Assembly: GCA_965227215.1 (NCBI GenBank)
Contig: OZ245729.1
Span: 1,860,001 to 1,924,000 of the forward strand
DNA length: 64,000 nt
Direction of reading: 5' to 3'
From: Gracilimonas sp965227215
GTDB taxonomy: Bacteria; Bacteroidota; Rhodothermia; Balneolales; Balneolaceae
The position numbers were made by a program, and so were the translations under genes. Below, piece by piece: positions 57,818 through 64,000 of this stretch. Each line of letters opens with the position of its first letter. Position 1 is the first letter of the stretch. The notes beneath the pieces were generated by a model. The model did no database searches. It saw only the letters and a list, made by a program, of their open reading frames with translations, and had not been told where the DNA came from.

Positions 57818-58660
57818 TCATCCCCCTCCTTCTTTCATCAGGGTCAGCAGGTCGTCAATCTCATCCTGGTTTATAAGCTCCGATTGCAGCCCGAGCTCAT
57901 GCTTCATGCGGAAGTTTCGCTGCGGACCCAGGGTGAAAAACATCCGAAGCAGCTCCAGTTCATTATCAAAGTAGTTCTCGGTAAAGCGGTCCTTGAAAGT
58001 CAGGCTCATGATATGCTCCTCAAAATGATCGGCCAGCAAGCTGGAAGACCCCTTCAGAAACTGATCGACTAAAAACCCGGACTCCTCATCCAGCCGGAGC
58101 TGAAATTTTTGAGGGGTAATCCGACTCAAAAGCTGACTGGGTAAATAATGCGCACTGGTGATGCTTGTCTCCTGCACAAAAAGCAGCTTCAGTAAAGCAC
58201 CAAGACCCTTCCGGGTCTTCAGGTGACCTTTAAAACAGCCATACACGTCCGGGTAATCATCCAAAACTCGCATGGATAAGCGGAACTCCTTTTTATTGCC
58301 CCGACGCGCGGTGGAAATGTAGTAGTAAGTCTCTGGTTTTTTGTTGGCATGATTGAAGGGCGGCCGCAAGGAGCGAATTAATAAGTTCTCAAGCAGAATG
58401 GCATCCGTCTCCGTATTGCATACTTCGTAGCTGATGCGCTCCAGATGGGCAATCATTCGCTGCACTTTCTTAGACTTGGAATACCGGTAGGAAGTAATGC
58501 GCTGCTGCAAGTCTTTTCCTTTGCCCACATACAAAACCTGATCGTGCCTGTCGTACATGGTATATACGCCCGGCTCATGCGGAGGAAGTTCCTCTCCCAT
58601 GGCTTTGTTCACCCGTTCTTTCTGGGTGATGGCGGTGGGTTCAAACAAGTCTAAAGTCAC
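57818..58660 (-). CDS. GIY-YIG nuclease, Cho-like
   Basis: 280 residues with a UvrC-type GIY-YIG catalytic domain: PPHEPGVYTMYDRHDQVLYVGKGKDLQQRITSY, then ISYEVCNTETDAILLENLLIRSLRPPFN. It is the size of E. coli Cho, which makes the 3' incision in nucleotide-excision repair and needs UvrA and UvrB, both also in this window. The helix-hairpin-helix and UVR motifs of UvrC are absent. The start is GTG at 58660; an ATG at 58600 is possible. The real uvrC is outside the window. Confidence 0.82.
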   Translation of the reverse strand: MTLDLFEPTAITQKERVNKAMGEELPPHEPGVYTMYDRHDQVLYVGKGKDLQQRITSYRYSKSKKVQRMIAHLERISYEVCNTETDAILLENLLIRSLRPPFNHANKKPETYYYISTARRGNKKEFRLSMRVLDDYPDVYGCFKGHLKTRKGLGALLKLLFVQETSITSAHYLPSQLLSRITPQKFQLRLDEESGFLVDQFLKGSSSLLADHFEEHIMSLTFKDRFTENYFDNELELLRMFFTLGPQRNFRMKHELGLQSELINQDEIDDLLTLMKEGGG

Positions 58661-58878
58661 TAAAAGGAAATTAATTTGATTGCTAACAACGAAAGCTAAA
58701 ATAGAAGAATAGCGACTAAAAGTGGAATGGGATTTTCGGGAAGTGAACCATGATGTATTTCAGTGGTTTAATCTTCTAACTTATATTTAATCATCTATCA
58801 TCTTAAAAAGACGGTGGCCTTCCTAAGAGTTACTCAAATTTGCAAGATCGTAACTGAACCACAGGATGCAAGGTAGTC

Positions 58879-59694
58879 TTATATATGTAAGAACGCATCG
58901 AGATTATCCTGAACCATACCCTGACCAACCCTTTGCATTGTAGCTAAAGCTTCACGGTCATTAACTATCCCTCCTTCATAGTTAACAATACATGCGTAAG
59001 CGTAATGTCGACCCCCTACACTCAAGATTCCGGTGTCTCCCCTGATTCCGATATCTGTTCCTGTCTTGTTGGCGAAGCCAAGATCGTCATCAGGACCAGG
59101 GTGAGCAAGGGGGTCCAAGCCGAGTGGCGCCCCGACCATAGACAAATCTGCACTCAATGAGAGGCCTTTCATAAACCACATGCAAAACTTAGGATTATTA
59201 AGTGTTTCCTTCCTCCATATACTCGCCATAAAAGCTGACAATTCAGAGGCCGAAGACTTGGACAAAACCTCTGGGTGATGAGGGCCCCGTTCGTCTCGTA
59301 TCTGATCAAACAAAACGGTATCGATCAGCCCGAGTTGAGACCGAAAACGATCTACATTATCAAGTCCAAAGCGATGTAGAAGAACATTTGTGGCTAAGTT
59401 ATCACTTGTTGCAAAAACCAAGGTTGCTGCATCAGCTACAGACAAACTCTCTGTGCGGAGATGTTGCCACATACCCGAGTCTCCAACCGGATCAACAGAG
59501 GATCGCCGAAGAAGCTCAGATGCCAGGCTGGAATCGGAAATTATCTTTGCACCCACATACCCTAATAGGGCGAGTTTACCAATACTAGCTGTTTTAAGTA
59601 CCTTGGCAGCATTGTGGTTGAAGAGTGTTGTACCAGAGTCAGCATCTCGAATGGACACGCTCCAGTTTAAGTCTCTATTTTCGTTTTTCTTCAT
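58879..59694 (-). CDS. Class A beta-lactamase-like serine hydrolase, no signal peptide
   Basis: 271 residues with the three penicillin-binding motifs: TASIGK (Ser37, Lys40), SDN (97-99) and KTG (210-212). The order and spacing fit a class A/PF13354 serine hydrolase. There is no signal peptide, and MKKNENRDLNWSVSIRDADSG is a soluble start. So it is either cytoplasmic or a truncated export form. It is flanked by repeats and a toxin-antitoxin pair, so it may be a transferred gene. Activity against beta-lactams is not shown. Confidence 0.8.
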   Translation of the reverse strand: MKKNENRDLNWSVSIRDADSGTTLFNHNAAKVLKTASIGKLALLGYVGAKIISDSSLASELLRRSSVDPVGDSGMWQHLRTESLSVADAATLVFATSDNLATNVLLHRFGLDNVDRFRSQLGLIDTVLFDQIRDERGPHHPEVLSKSSASELSAFMASIWRKETLNNPKFCMWFMKGLSLSADLSMVGAPLGLDPLAHPGPDDDLGFANKTGTDIGIRGDTGILSVGGRHYAYACIVNYEGGIVNDREALATMQRVGQGMVQDNLDAFLHI

Positions 59695-59748
59695 AGAGTA
59701 ATTTACATGATATTGTGCTCGTATATGGAAAATATGAGTTTAAACTTG

Positions 59749-59804
59749 TTCCGGTGCTCTGCTCCGGAATGCCAAACTGAGGCCCTGCCTCAAATAAGCT
59801 GCCC
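59749..59804. repeat. Composite double-hairpin repeat, copy 1
   Basis: Hairpin A at 59749-59769 (TTCCGG stem, GCTCTGC core) and hairpin B at 59778-59792 (TGAGGCCCTGCCTCA), then AATAAGCTGCCC. It matches the layout of the copy at 60461. It lies 85 bp before the antitoxin gene. Confidence 0.75.
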
Positions 59805-59888
59805 ACCCGATTTTATAAAATACCTTGTAATACCAACTTCACAGCCAATATTGCCAATCTCTTTTGAAAATGATACTTTAGTATCACT

Positions 59889-60146
59889 ATGAAAACAGAA
59901 CTAGTTACGACACTTAAACGTCAAGCAACTAAGATTCTCAAAGAGTTACGAGAAGAAAAGGAACCTGTGCTAATTACTGAGCATGGAAAACCTTCAGCGT
60001 ACCTTGTTGATGTGGATCACTTTGAGCACATTCAAAAAAAACTATCTCTCCTTGAAGGCTTGGCACGAGGTGAAAAAGCAATTCTGGAAGGACGTATTGT
60101 TCCCCATGCGGAGGCGAAAAAGCGCATGGCAAGATGGCTCGAATAA
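59889..60146 (+). CDS. Phd/YefM-type antitoxin
   Basis: 85 residues: KTELVTTLKRQATKILKELREEKEPVLITEHGKPSAYLVDVDHFEHIQKKLSLLEGLARGEKAILEGR. This N-terminal DNA-binding/dimerisation domain is the Phd/YefM fold, and the C-terminal helix should block the toxin. It overlaps the toxin start by 13 bp, the usual type II arrangement, and should autoregulate the pair. Flanked by two copies of a composite hairpin repeat. Confidence 0.9.
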   Translation: MKTELVTTLKRQATKILKELREEKEPVLITEHGKPSAYLVDVDHFEHIQKKLSLLEGLARGEKAILEGRIVPHAEAKKRMARWLE

Positions 60147-60436
60147 TTTGGACTGAAACGGCTCTCAATGAGTTAGACGAAATAGCTGACTATATTTCTT
60201 TAGATAATCCAGCGGCTGCAAAAAAATTAGTTCGATCAGCATTCGAAAAAATAGAGAGACTATCGCCTCACTTCAAAAGTGGTAAACTTGTCGAGGAAAT
60301 TGATAAGTCTATATATAGAGAAGTAGTATTATCTCCTTGCCGGATATTTTATAGGCAGGAAAATGAGATTGTATATATAGTCCATGTAATCCGAGAAGAA
60401 CAATTCCTGCATCTTGACATACTTAAATCGCGGTAG
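60134..60436 (+). CDS. RelE/ParE-superfamily toxin
   Basis: 100 residues: RIIWTETALNELDEIADYISLDNPAAAKKLVRSAFEKIERLSPHFKSGKLVEEIDKSIYREVVLSPCRIFYRQENEIVYIVHVIREEQFLHLDIL. The start and YRIFYR/REE pattern fit ParE-like toxins (plasmid-type stabilisation system family), which poison gyrase or cut mRNA on the ribosome. The overlap with the antitoxin shows a co-translated type II pair. The target cannot be told from sequence. Confidence 0.9.
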   Translation: MARIIWTETALNELDEIADYISLDNPAAAKKLVRSAFEKIERLSPHFKSGKLVEEIDKSIYREVVLSPCRIFYRQENEIVYIVHVIREEQFLHLDILKSR

Positions 60437-60460
60437 GGAAATTGGTAAACCTCGTTTAAC

Positions 60461-60520
60461 CCCATCACGTAGCTCTGCTTCGTGATGGGCTATTGAGGCT
60501 CTGCCTCAAATAAGCCGCGC
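60461..60520. repeat. Composite double-hairpin repeat, copy 2
   Basis: Hairpin A: CCCATCACG and CGTGATGGG (9 bp) around GCTCTGC; hairpin B: TTGAGGCTCTGCCTCAA at 60493-60509; then ATAAGCCGCGCCC. The stem of A differs fully from copy 1 while the core, hairpin B and tail are alike. It follows the toxin stop by 25 bp. Confidence 0.75.
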
Positions 60521-60593
60521 CCTCTTCCAAACCCCTATTTAATCAGTGTACCCACTACAAAGACAGGTCGGTTTTTGAAAAGCGGGGCCTATG

Positions 60594-61025
60594 TCACCTG
60601 AAAGTAGTTGAAATGGCAAAGATTGACTTTACATTATTACCATCATACTCAGCAGGATAATACTCAAAAGACTTAATGATTGATTTTGCCTTAGCTTCAC
60701 ATTTGTCTCCAGTTACTGGATTAGGGTGAACATTGATAACAGACCCATTTTCATCAACAACAACCATGAAGAGAACTCTTCCAGATTTAAAAGTTGAGCA
60801 ATTATTACTCTGTAAATTCCTTTGTAATTTTTTTAGAATAGCCTGCGTCCCTTTCTTAGGCTGTGGAAGTAAATCCGGAGTTGAATAAATGGGTACATCG
60901 TAACCATAGTTTTCACTTAGCTTCCAAATCTCTCCTCGTTCCACACCCGGAGGAGGGGCTGATTGATACTTAGAAACACAAGAGGGCAGAATAAATAACA
61001 AAAGAAGAAAAACGAGATACCTCAT
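60594..61025 (-). CDS. Lipoprotein with TonB-C-like domain (copy 1)
   Basis: 143 residues with a lipobox (ILPSC, Cys16). Next comes a Pro-rich segment (PPPGVERGEIWKLSENYGYDVPIYSTPDLLPQPKKGTQ), then a TonB/TolA-C-like domain (LFMVVVDENGSVINVHPNPVTGDKCEAKAKSIIKSFEYYPAEYDGNNVKSIFAISTTFR). It resembles the protein at 61532 over its full length. Perhaps it interacts with an outer-membrane transporter, but no TonB system is nearby. Monocistronic. Confidence 0.7.
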   Translation of the reverse strand: MRYLVFLLLLFILPSCVSKYQSAPPPGVERGEIWKLSENYGYDVPIYSTPDLLPQPKKGTQAILKKLQRNLQSNNCSTFKSGRVLFMVVVDENGSVINVHPNPVTGDKCEAKAKSIIKSFEYYPAEYDGNNVKSIFAISTTFR

Positions 61026-61089
61026 TATATATAATTACTGTTTATATGGTTTTGTGCTAATTAAATGAACGCAGGAGAACAATAGAAGC

Positions 61090-61491
61090 CTATTTAATCA
61101 GCGTTACCCCGCCGGAGATGTGCTCAATAATATAGTTACTGATTCCGCCAGGGCCTTCGTCATTGATATCCCATTTAAAATCAGCCCCCCCTATAAACAG
61201 GTGATCGGCTTTCAGCTTCTTCATTTGCTCTACGATCACTTTGCCCGGCTCGCCCGTTTCCACATAGGGAGTAAGGGCACCTTCTTTACCGGCAATATCT
61301 TCGAAGCTGTATTTGGCCATCTCCAGAATGGCCTTGGCCTCGGTGAGGGCCTCATCATTGATGGCTACCACCAGAATATATACTTCCGGCTCGGTTCTTA
61401 AATCCCGAAAAAGTTCGGCGGCATATTTAACCGCCGCACTGGCGTATTTTGTACCGTTGGTAGCTATTACCCACTTTTTTGCATTTCCCAT
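61090..61491 (-). CDS. Universal-stress-protein-like protein
   Basis: 133 residues, UspA-fold: WVIATNGTKYASAAVKYAAELFRD, VYILVVAINDEALTEAKAIL, and KADHLFIGGADFK-x13-NYIIEHISGGVTLIK. The Gly-rich ATP loop is shortened and irregular (GGADFKWDINDEGPGG), so nucleotide binding is uncertain. It sits between two related lipoprotein genes on the same strand. Function unknown; Usp proteins act in stress survival. Confidence 0.8.
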   Translation of the reverse strand: MGNAKKWVIATNGTKYASAAVKYAAELFRDLRTEPEVYILVVAINDEALTEAKAILEMAKYSFEDIAGKEGALTPYVETGEPGKVIVEQMKKLKADHLFIGGADFKWDINDEGPGGISNYIIEHISGGVTLIK

Positions 61492-61531
61492 AATTCAAAT
61501 ATTTATTGAAAATTGTACATTAAGTTCAGTT

Positions 61532-61972
61532 TCAGCGCTTTACTATGGTTATCGCCATCAGAACATTAACCGGACTGCCGTTATGTTCTCCGGGAACAAA
61601 TTCAACTCTTTCAAAGGTTTGAAGTATTAATTGTTCGCAAAAAGAACTAAGCTTACTCCGAGGGTGTAACCCGATTATTTTTCCTTCTTTCCCTATTACA
61701 TATTGGAGTGTAAGGGTGGAAGGGCCATCACTACAAGGTTGTTTTTTGCGGTATGTATCTCCTAATGCAGAAGTAAAGAACTTACTTCCCCTAACTGGAT
61801 AAGGCAAGTAATCTGGAGTAGTGTAAACAGTGTCATTATGACCATATTCAGAGGCATTTTCCCATGTCATTCCACGCTCTATGCCGGGAGGCAGAGGCGG
61901 TGCTACCCTCCTGTTTGATTCACAAGAAATGATAAAGAAGCAAAAGAGAAAAAAAAGGTATTGAAAGTTCAT
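61532..61972 (-). CDS. Lipoprotein with TonB-C-like domain (copy 2)
   Basis: 146 residues with lipobox IISCES (Cys17). It shares with the protein at 60594: the PPLPPGIERGMTWENASEYG-x-N-D-T-V-Y-T-T-P-D-Y-L-P-x-P segment and the C-terminal TLQYVIGKEGKIIGLHPRSK with FVPGEHNGSPVNVLMAITIVKR. It is clearly a paralogue. Usp-like gene lies between the two. No partner or function is recognised. Confidence 0.72.
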   Translation of the reverse strand: MNFQYLFFLFCFFIISCESNRRVAPPLPPGIERGMTWENASEYGHNDTVYTTPDYLPYPVRGSKFFTSALGDTYRKKQPCSDGPSTLTLQYVIGKEGKIIGLHPRSKLSSFCEQLILQTFERVEFVPGEHNGSPVNVLMAITIVKR

Positions 61973-62027
61973 AAAGTGAAGAAACTACTTTTGGAAAAAT
62001 ATGATCAGATAAAATATCTCAGTTCTC

Positions 62028-62060
62028 CTCTGAAAGCAATCGCTAACATTCCTATCTTTG
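62028..62060 (+). promoter_or_regulatory. Candidate cca promoter (TCTG, 21 bp, TATCTTTG)
   Basis: TATCTTTG (62053-62060) is an exact match to the -7 pattern TAnnTTTG, 21 bp after a TCTG (62028-62031), one change from TTTG. The ATG is 16 bp downstream. Confidence 0.5.
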
Positions 62061-62076
62061 GCATGCTTTGAAACAC

Positions 62077-63486
62077 ATGAAAAATATACCGGCCGAACAT
62101 CAAAAAGTATTCAACATTATCAGCGACGCTGCACAGGAATTGGACTGTCCTGTTTATGTGGTTGGCGGCTATGTGAGAGACTATTATCTCAACCGCTCTA
62201 AACAAGGAGAGATTGATCTGGACTTTGTTACAGTGGGGTCCGGGATTAAGCTGGCTCGCAAAGTTTCTGAGAAGATTGAAGGCTCCTCACTGGCGGTGTA
62301 TAAGCAATTTGGAACCGCACAGGTAAAAACCGGGGAGCTGGAACTGGAATTTGTGGGCGCCCGTAAAGAAAGCTACCGCAAGAACTCCCGCAAGCCCATT
62401 GTGGAAGACGGCACGCTGGAAGACGATCAGCTCCGCCGCGATTTAACCATCAACGCCCTCTCTTGGTCGCTGAATAAACAGAACTTCGGTGAACTGAAAG
62501 ATCCATTTGGTGGCATGGATGATCTGGAACGTGCGCTCATCCGTACGCCCATCGACCCGGAAAAAACCTTTGATGACGATCCCCTGAGGATGATGCGGGC
62601 CATTCGTTTTGCCTCCCAACTCGACTTCCGTATTGAGGAAAATACCTTTGAAGCTATTACGGAAATGTCGGAACGCATCAATATTATTTCCAAAGAGCGG
62701 ATTATCGAGGAGCTGAATAAAATCATTATGAGTGATAACCCGTCGCTCGGTTTCACTATGCTTTTTAAGACGGGATTACTGAAAGAATTTTTCCCCGAAA
62801 TGCACAACCTGCATGGCGTTAAGGAAGTGAAAGGCGTCCGTCATAAAGACAATTTCTGGCACACGCTAAAGGTGTTGGATAATGTGATTGAAATGGATGC
62901 AGACCTGTGGCTTCGATGGGCGGCCATCATGCACGACATTGCCAAACCTCCTACTCAGCGCTTTCAGGAAGGAGCCGGATGGACCTTTCACGGCCATGAT
63001 GCCCTGGGCGCCAAGTGGACAAAGAGAATATTTCGCCGGCTAGGATTGCCTTTGGATGAACGCATGCGATATGTGAGAAAGCTGGTTCGTCTGCATCTCC
63101 GACCCATTGCCTTGGTTTCGGATGAAGTTTCGGATAGTGCGATACGACGGTTAATTTATGAGGCCGGTGATGACATCGACGACCTGATGAAGTTGTGCCG
63201 GGCTGACGTGACCACAAAAAACGACTACAAACAAGAGCGCTACCAAAAGAACTTTGACTATGTGGAACGCCGCATCAAAGAGGTAGAAGAGAAGGATCGC
63301 ATCCGCAACTGGAAGAACCCGCTTTCCGGAGAGGAAATTATGGAAGCACTCAATATTAAGCCGAGTCGAACGGTTGGTGATGTGAAAGACGCGGTGAAGG
63401 AAGCGATTCTGAATGGCGATATCCCCAATGATCATGACGCGGCTTATGAGTATATGATGAAACACAAAGAAGATTTTTTGAACTGA
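62077..63486 (+). CDS. cca: CCA tRNA nucleotidyltransferase
   Basis: 469 residues. Class II poly(A)-polymerase/CCA fold: VVGGYVRDYYL and DLDFVTVG (catalytic Asp pair), RRDLTINALSWSLN, DPLRMMRAIRFASQLDFRI. A C-terminal HD domain is present (MHDIAKPPT and FHGHDALGAKW). It adds the 3' CCA, which the tRNA-Asp gene of this window does not encode. ATG 62077 is preferred over a TTG at 62068. Its stop overlaps the ispE start by one base. Confidence 0.95.
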   Translation: MKNIPAEHQKVFNIISDAAQELDCPVYVVGGYVRDYYLNRSKQGEIDLDFVTVGSGIKLARKVSEKIEGSSLAVYKQFGTAQVKTGELELEFVGARKESYRKNSRKPIVEDGTLEDDQLRRDLTINALSWSLNKQNFGELKDPFGGMDDLERALIRTPIDPEKTFDDDPLRMMRAIRFASQLDFRIEENTFEAITEMSERINIISKERIIEELNKIIMSDNPSLGFTMLFKTGLLKEFFPEMHNLHGVKEVKGVRHKDNFWHTLKVLDNVIEMDADLWLRWAAIMHDIAKPPTQRFQEGAGWTFHGHDALGAKWTKRIFRRLGLPLDERMRYVRKLVRLHLRPIALVSDEVSDSAIRRLIYEAGDDIDDLMKLCRADVTTKNDYKQERYQKNFDYVERRIKEVEEKDRIRNWKNPLSGEEIMEALNIKPSRTVGDVKDAVKEAILNGDIPNDHDAAYEYMMKHKEDFLN

Positions 63487-64000
63487 TGGCAGGACTCTGG
63501 ATTTCAAATTCATACGCAAAAATTAACCTCGGCCTCAATGTGCTGGAAAGACTGGAGAATGGGTATCATACCATTGAAACCGGCTTTTGTTTTATAGAAT
63601 GGAACGACCGTTTTGAAGTAAAACATGCTTCCCGTATGGAGCTGGTGATGAGCGATGAAAAAATACCGGTGGACGATTCCAACCTGATCGTAAAAGCCAT
63701 CAAGCTGCTCCAAAAAGAAGCTGGGTTAAAAGATGAGTTCTATATAGAAGTCGAAAAAAACATTCCGGCCGGTGCCGGACTTGGAGGCGGTAGTAGTAAT
63801 GCAGCCACAACCCTTCGCATGATGAACAAGATTGCAAACCTGGGACTGAATGAAGATGACCTCATGCAGCTCGGAAAAAAACTGGGGGCCGACGTACCCT
63901 TTTTCATCAAAGGGAAGCCGGGTTTTGCCACTGGAATTGGAGAAGAAATTGAAGAGCTGGACATTCAGCCCGATGCATGGGTTGTAACCGTTTTCCCTGA
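63486..64000 (+). CDS. ispE: 4-diphosphocytidyl-2-C-methyl-D-erythritol kinase (partial)
   Basis: 171 residues before the window ends; GHMP kinase of the MEP isoprenoid pathway. SNSYAKINLGLNVLERLENGYH matches the family N-terminus, and the phosphate-binding loop IPAGAGLGGGSSNAATTLR (residues 94-112) is exact; GADVPFFIKGKPGFATGIGE follows. The C-terminal half lies outside. It starts one base before the cca stop ends (TGATG), so the two are coupled. Confidence 0.95.
   Translation, partial: MAGLWISNSYAKINLGLNVLERLENGYHTIETGFCFIEWNDRFEVKHASRMELVMSDEKIPVDDSNLIVKAIKLLQKEAGLKDEFYIEVEKNIPAGAGLGGGSSNAATTLRMMNKIANLGLNEDDLMQLGKKLGADVPFFIKGKPGFATGIGEEIEELDIQPDAWVVTVFP

Overview
The window reads as chromosome of a bacterium of the FCB group, most likely Balneolota/Rhodothermota (a Gracilimonas- or Balneola-like organism); that placement is inference. 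Supporting signs: two large secreted proteins end in a type IX secretion (Por) sorting domain with an NYPNPFNPTT motif; a 56-residue DUF4295-type gene follows rpmB and rpmG, as in Bacteroidota relatives; a few promoters resemble the TTTG / TAnnTTTG pattern; and base composition is moderate. Unlike classical Bacteroidota, several genes carry good Shine-Dalgarno sequences, and TTG or GTG starts are well supported. Coding density is high, with no phage, insertion sequence, CRISPR array or rRNA.

Layout. 0-6.4 kb (mostly minus): an ABC exporter pair, a small outer-membrane barrel, uvrA and a TSGGS-repeat envelope protein. 6.5-14.2 kb (plus): proline dehydrogenase, a DoxX protein, a membrane metallopeptidase, a barrel/M23 fusion, a YciI-like protein, an iodotyrosine-deiodinase-like flavoprotein, a TlpA-type thioredoxin and a VOC protein. 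14.2-18.6 kb (minus): a lipoprotein, a T9SS-sorted metalloprotease and bifunctional tyrA. 18.7-25.6 kb: uvrB, a SAM methyltransferase, MarR, then yqeY-cvpA-tyrS-xth and rpmB-rpmG-DUF4295. 25.8-34.1 kb: gyrB-gyrA, then mnmG-rsmG-WYL regulator on the other strand, and tRNA-Asp. 34.2-52.7 kb: peroxidase, MBL hydrolase, manC, a PhoR/PhoB-like pair, a K+ channel, cstA, a porin/phosphate-binding-like pair, another T9SS cargo, a headless gene remnant, purM and a YfiT-like enzyme. 53.2-57.6 kb (plus): dtd, an AlkP-superfamily enzyme, patatin, glpD and a nitroreductase-like gene. 57.7-62 kb is the accessory part: hairpin repeats, a Cho-like GIY-YIG nuclease, a beta-lactamase-fold protein, a Phd/ParE-type toxin-antitoxin pair, and two related lipoproteins around a UspA-like gene. 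62-64 kb: cca and the start of ispE.

The most interesting reading is that this is an origin-proximal region. A 455-bp gap (52707-53161) holds one exact and several near DnaA boxes, with four TAG triplets (DnaA-trio-like) directly beside the exact box. A perfect 16-bp parS sequence and a 15/16 copy lie at the start of and inside rsmG, 21 kb away. gyrB, gyrA, rsmG and mnmG are classic origin neighbours. Further exact DnaA boxes occur at 25.7, 45.0, 45.2 and 47.5 kb. dnaA and parAB are not in the window, so this remains a hypothesis.

How genes work together: uvrA, uvrB and a Cho-like nuclease are all nucleotide-excision repair parts, with xth adding AP-site repair; tyrS, rpmB, rpmG, dtd, cca, rsmG, mnmG and tRNA-Asp serve translation; gyrB and gyrA form one operon; the porin and solute-binding protein probably handle an anion such as phosphate, possibly tied to the PhoR/PhoB-like pair (inference).
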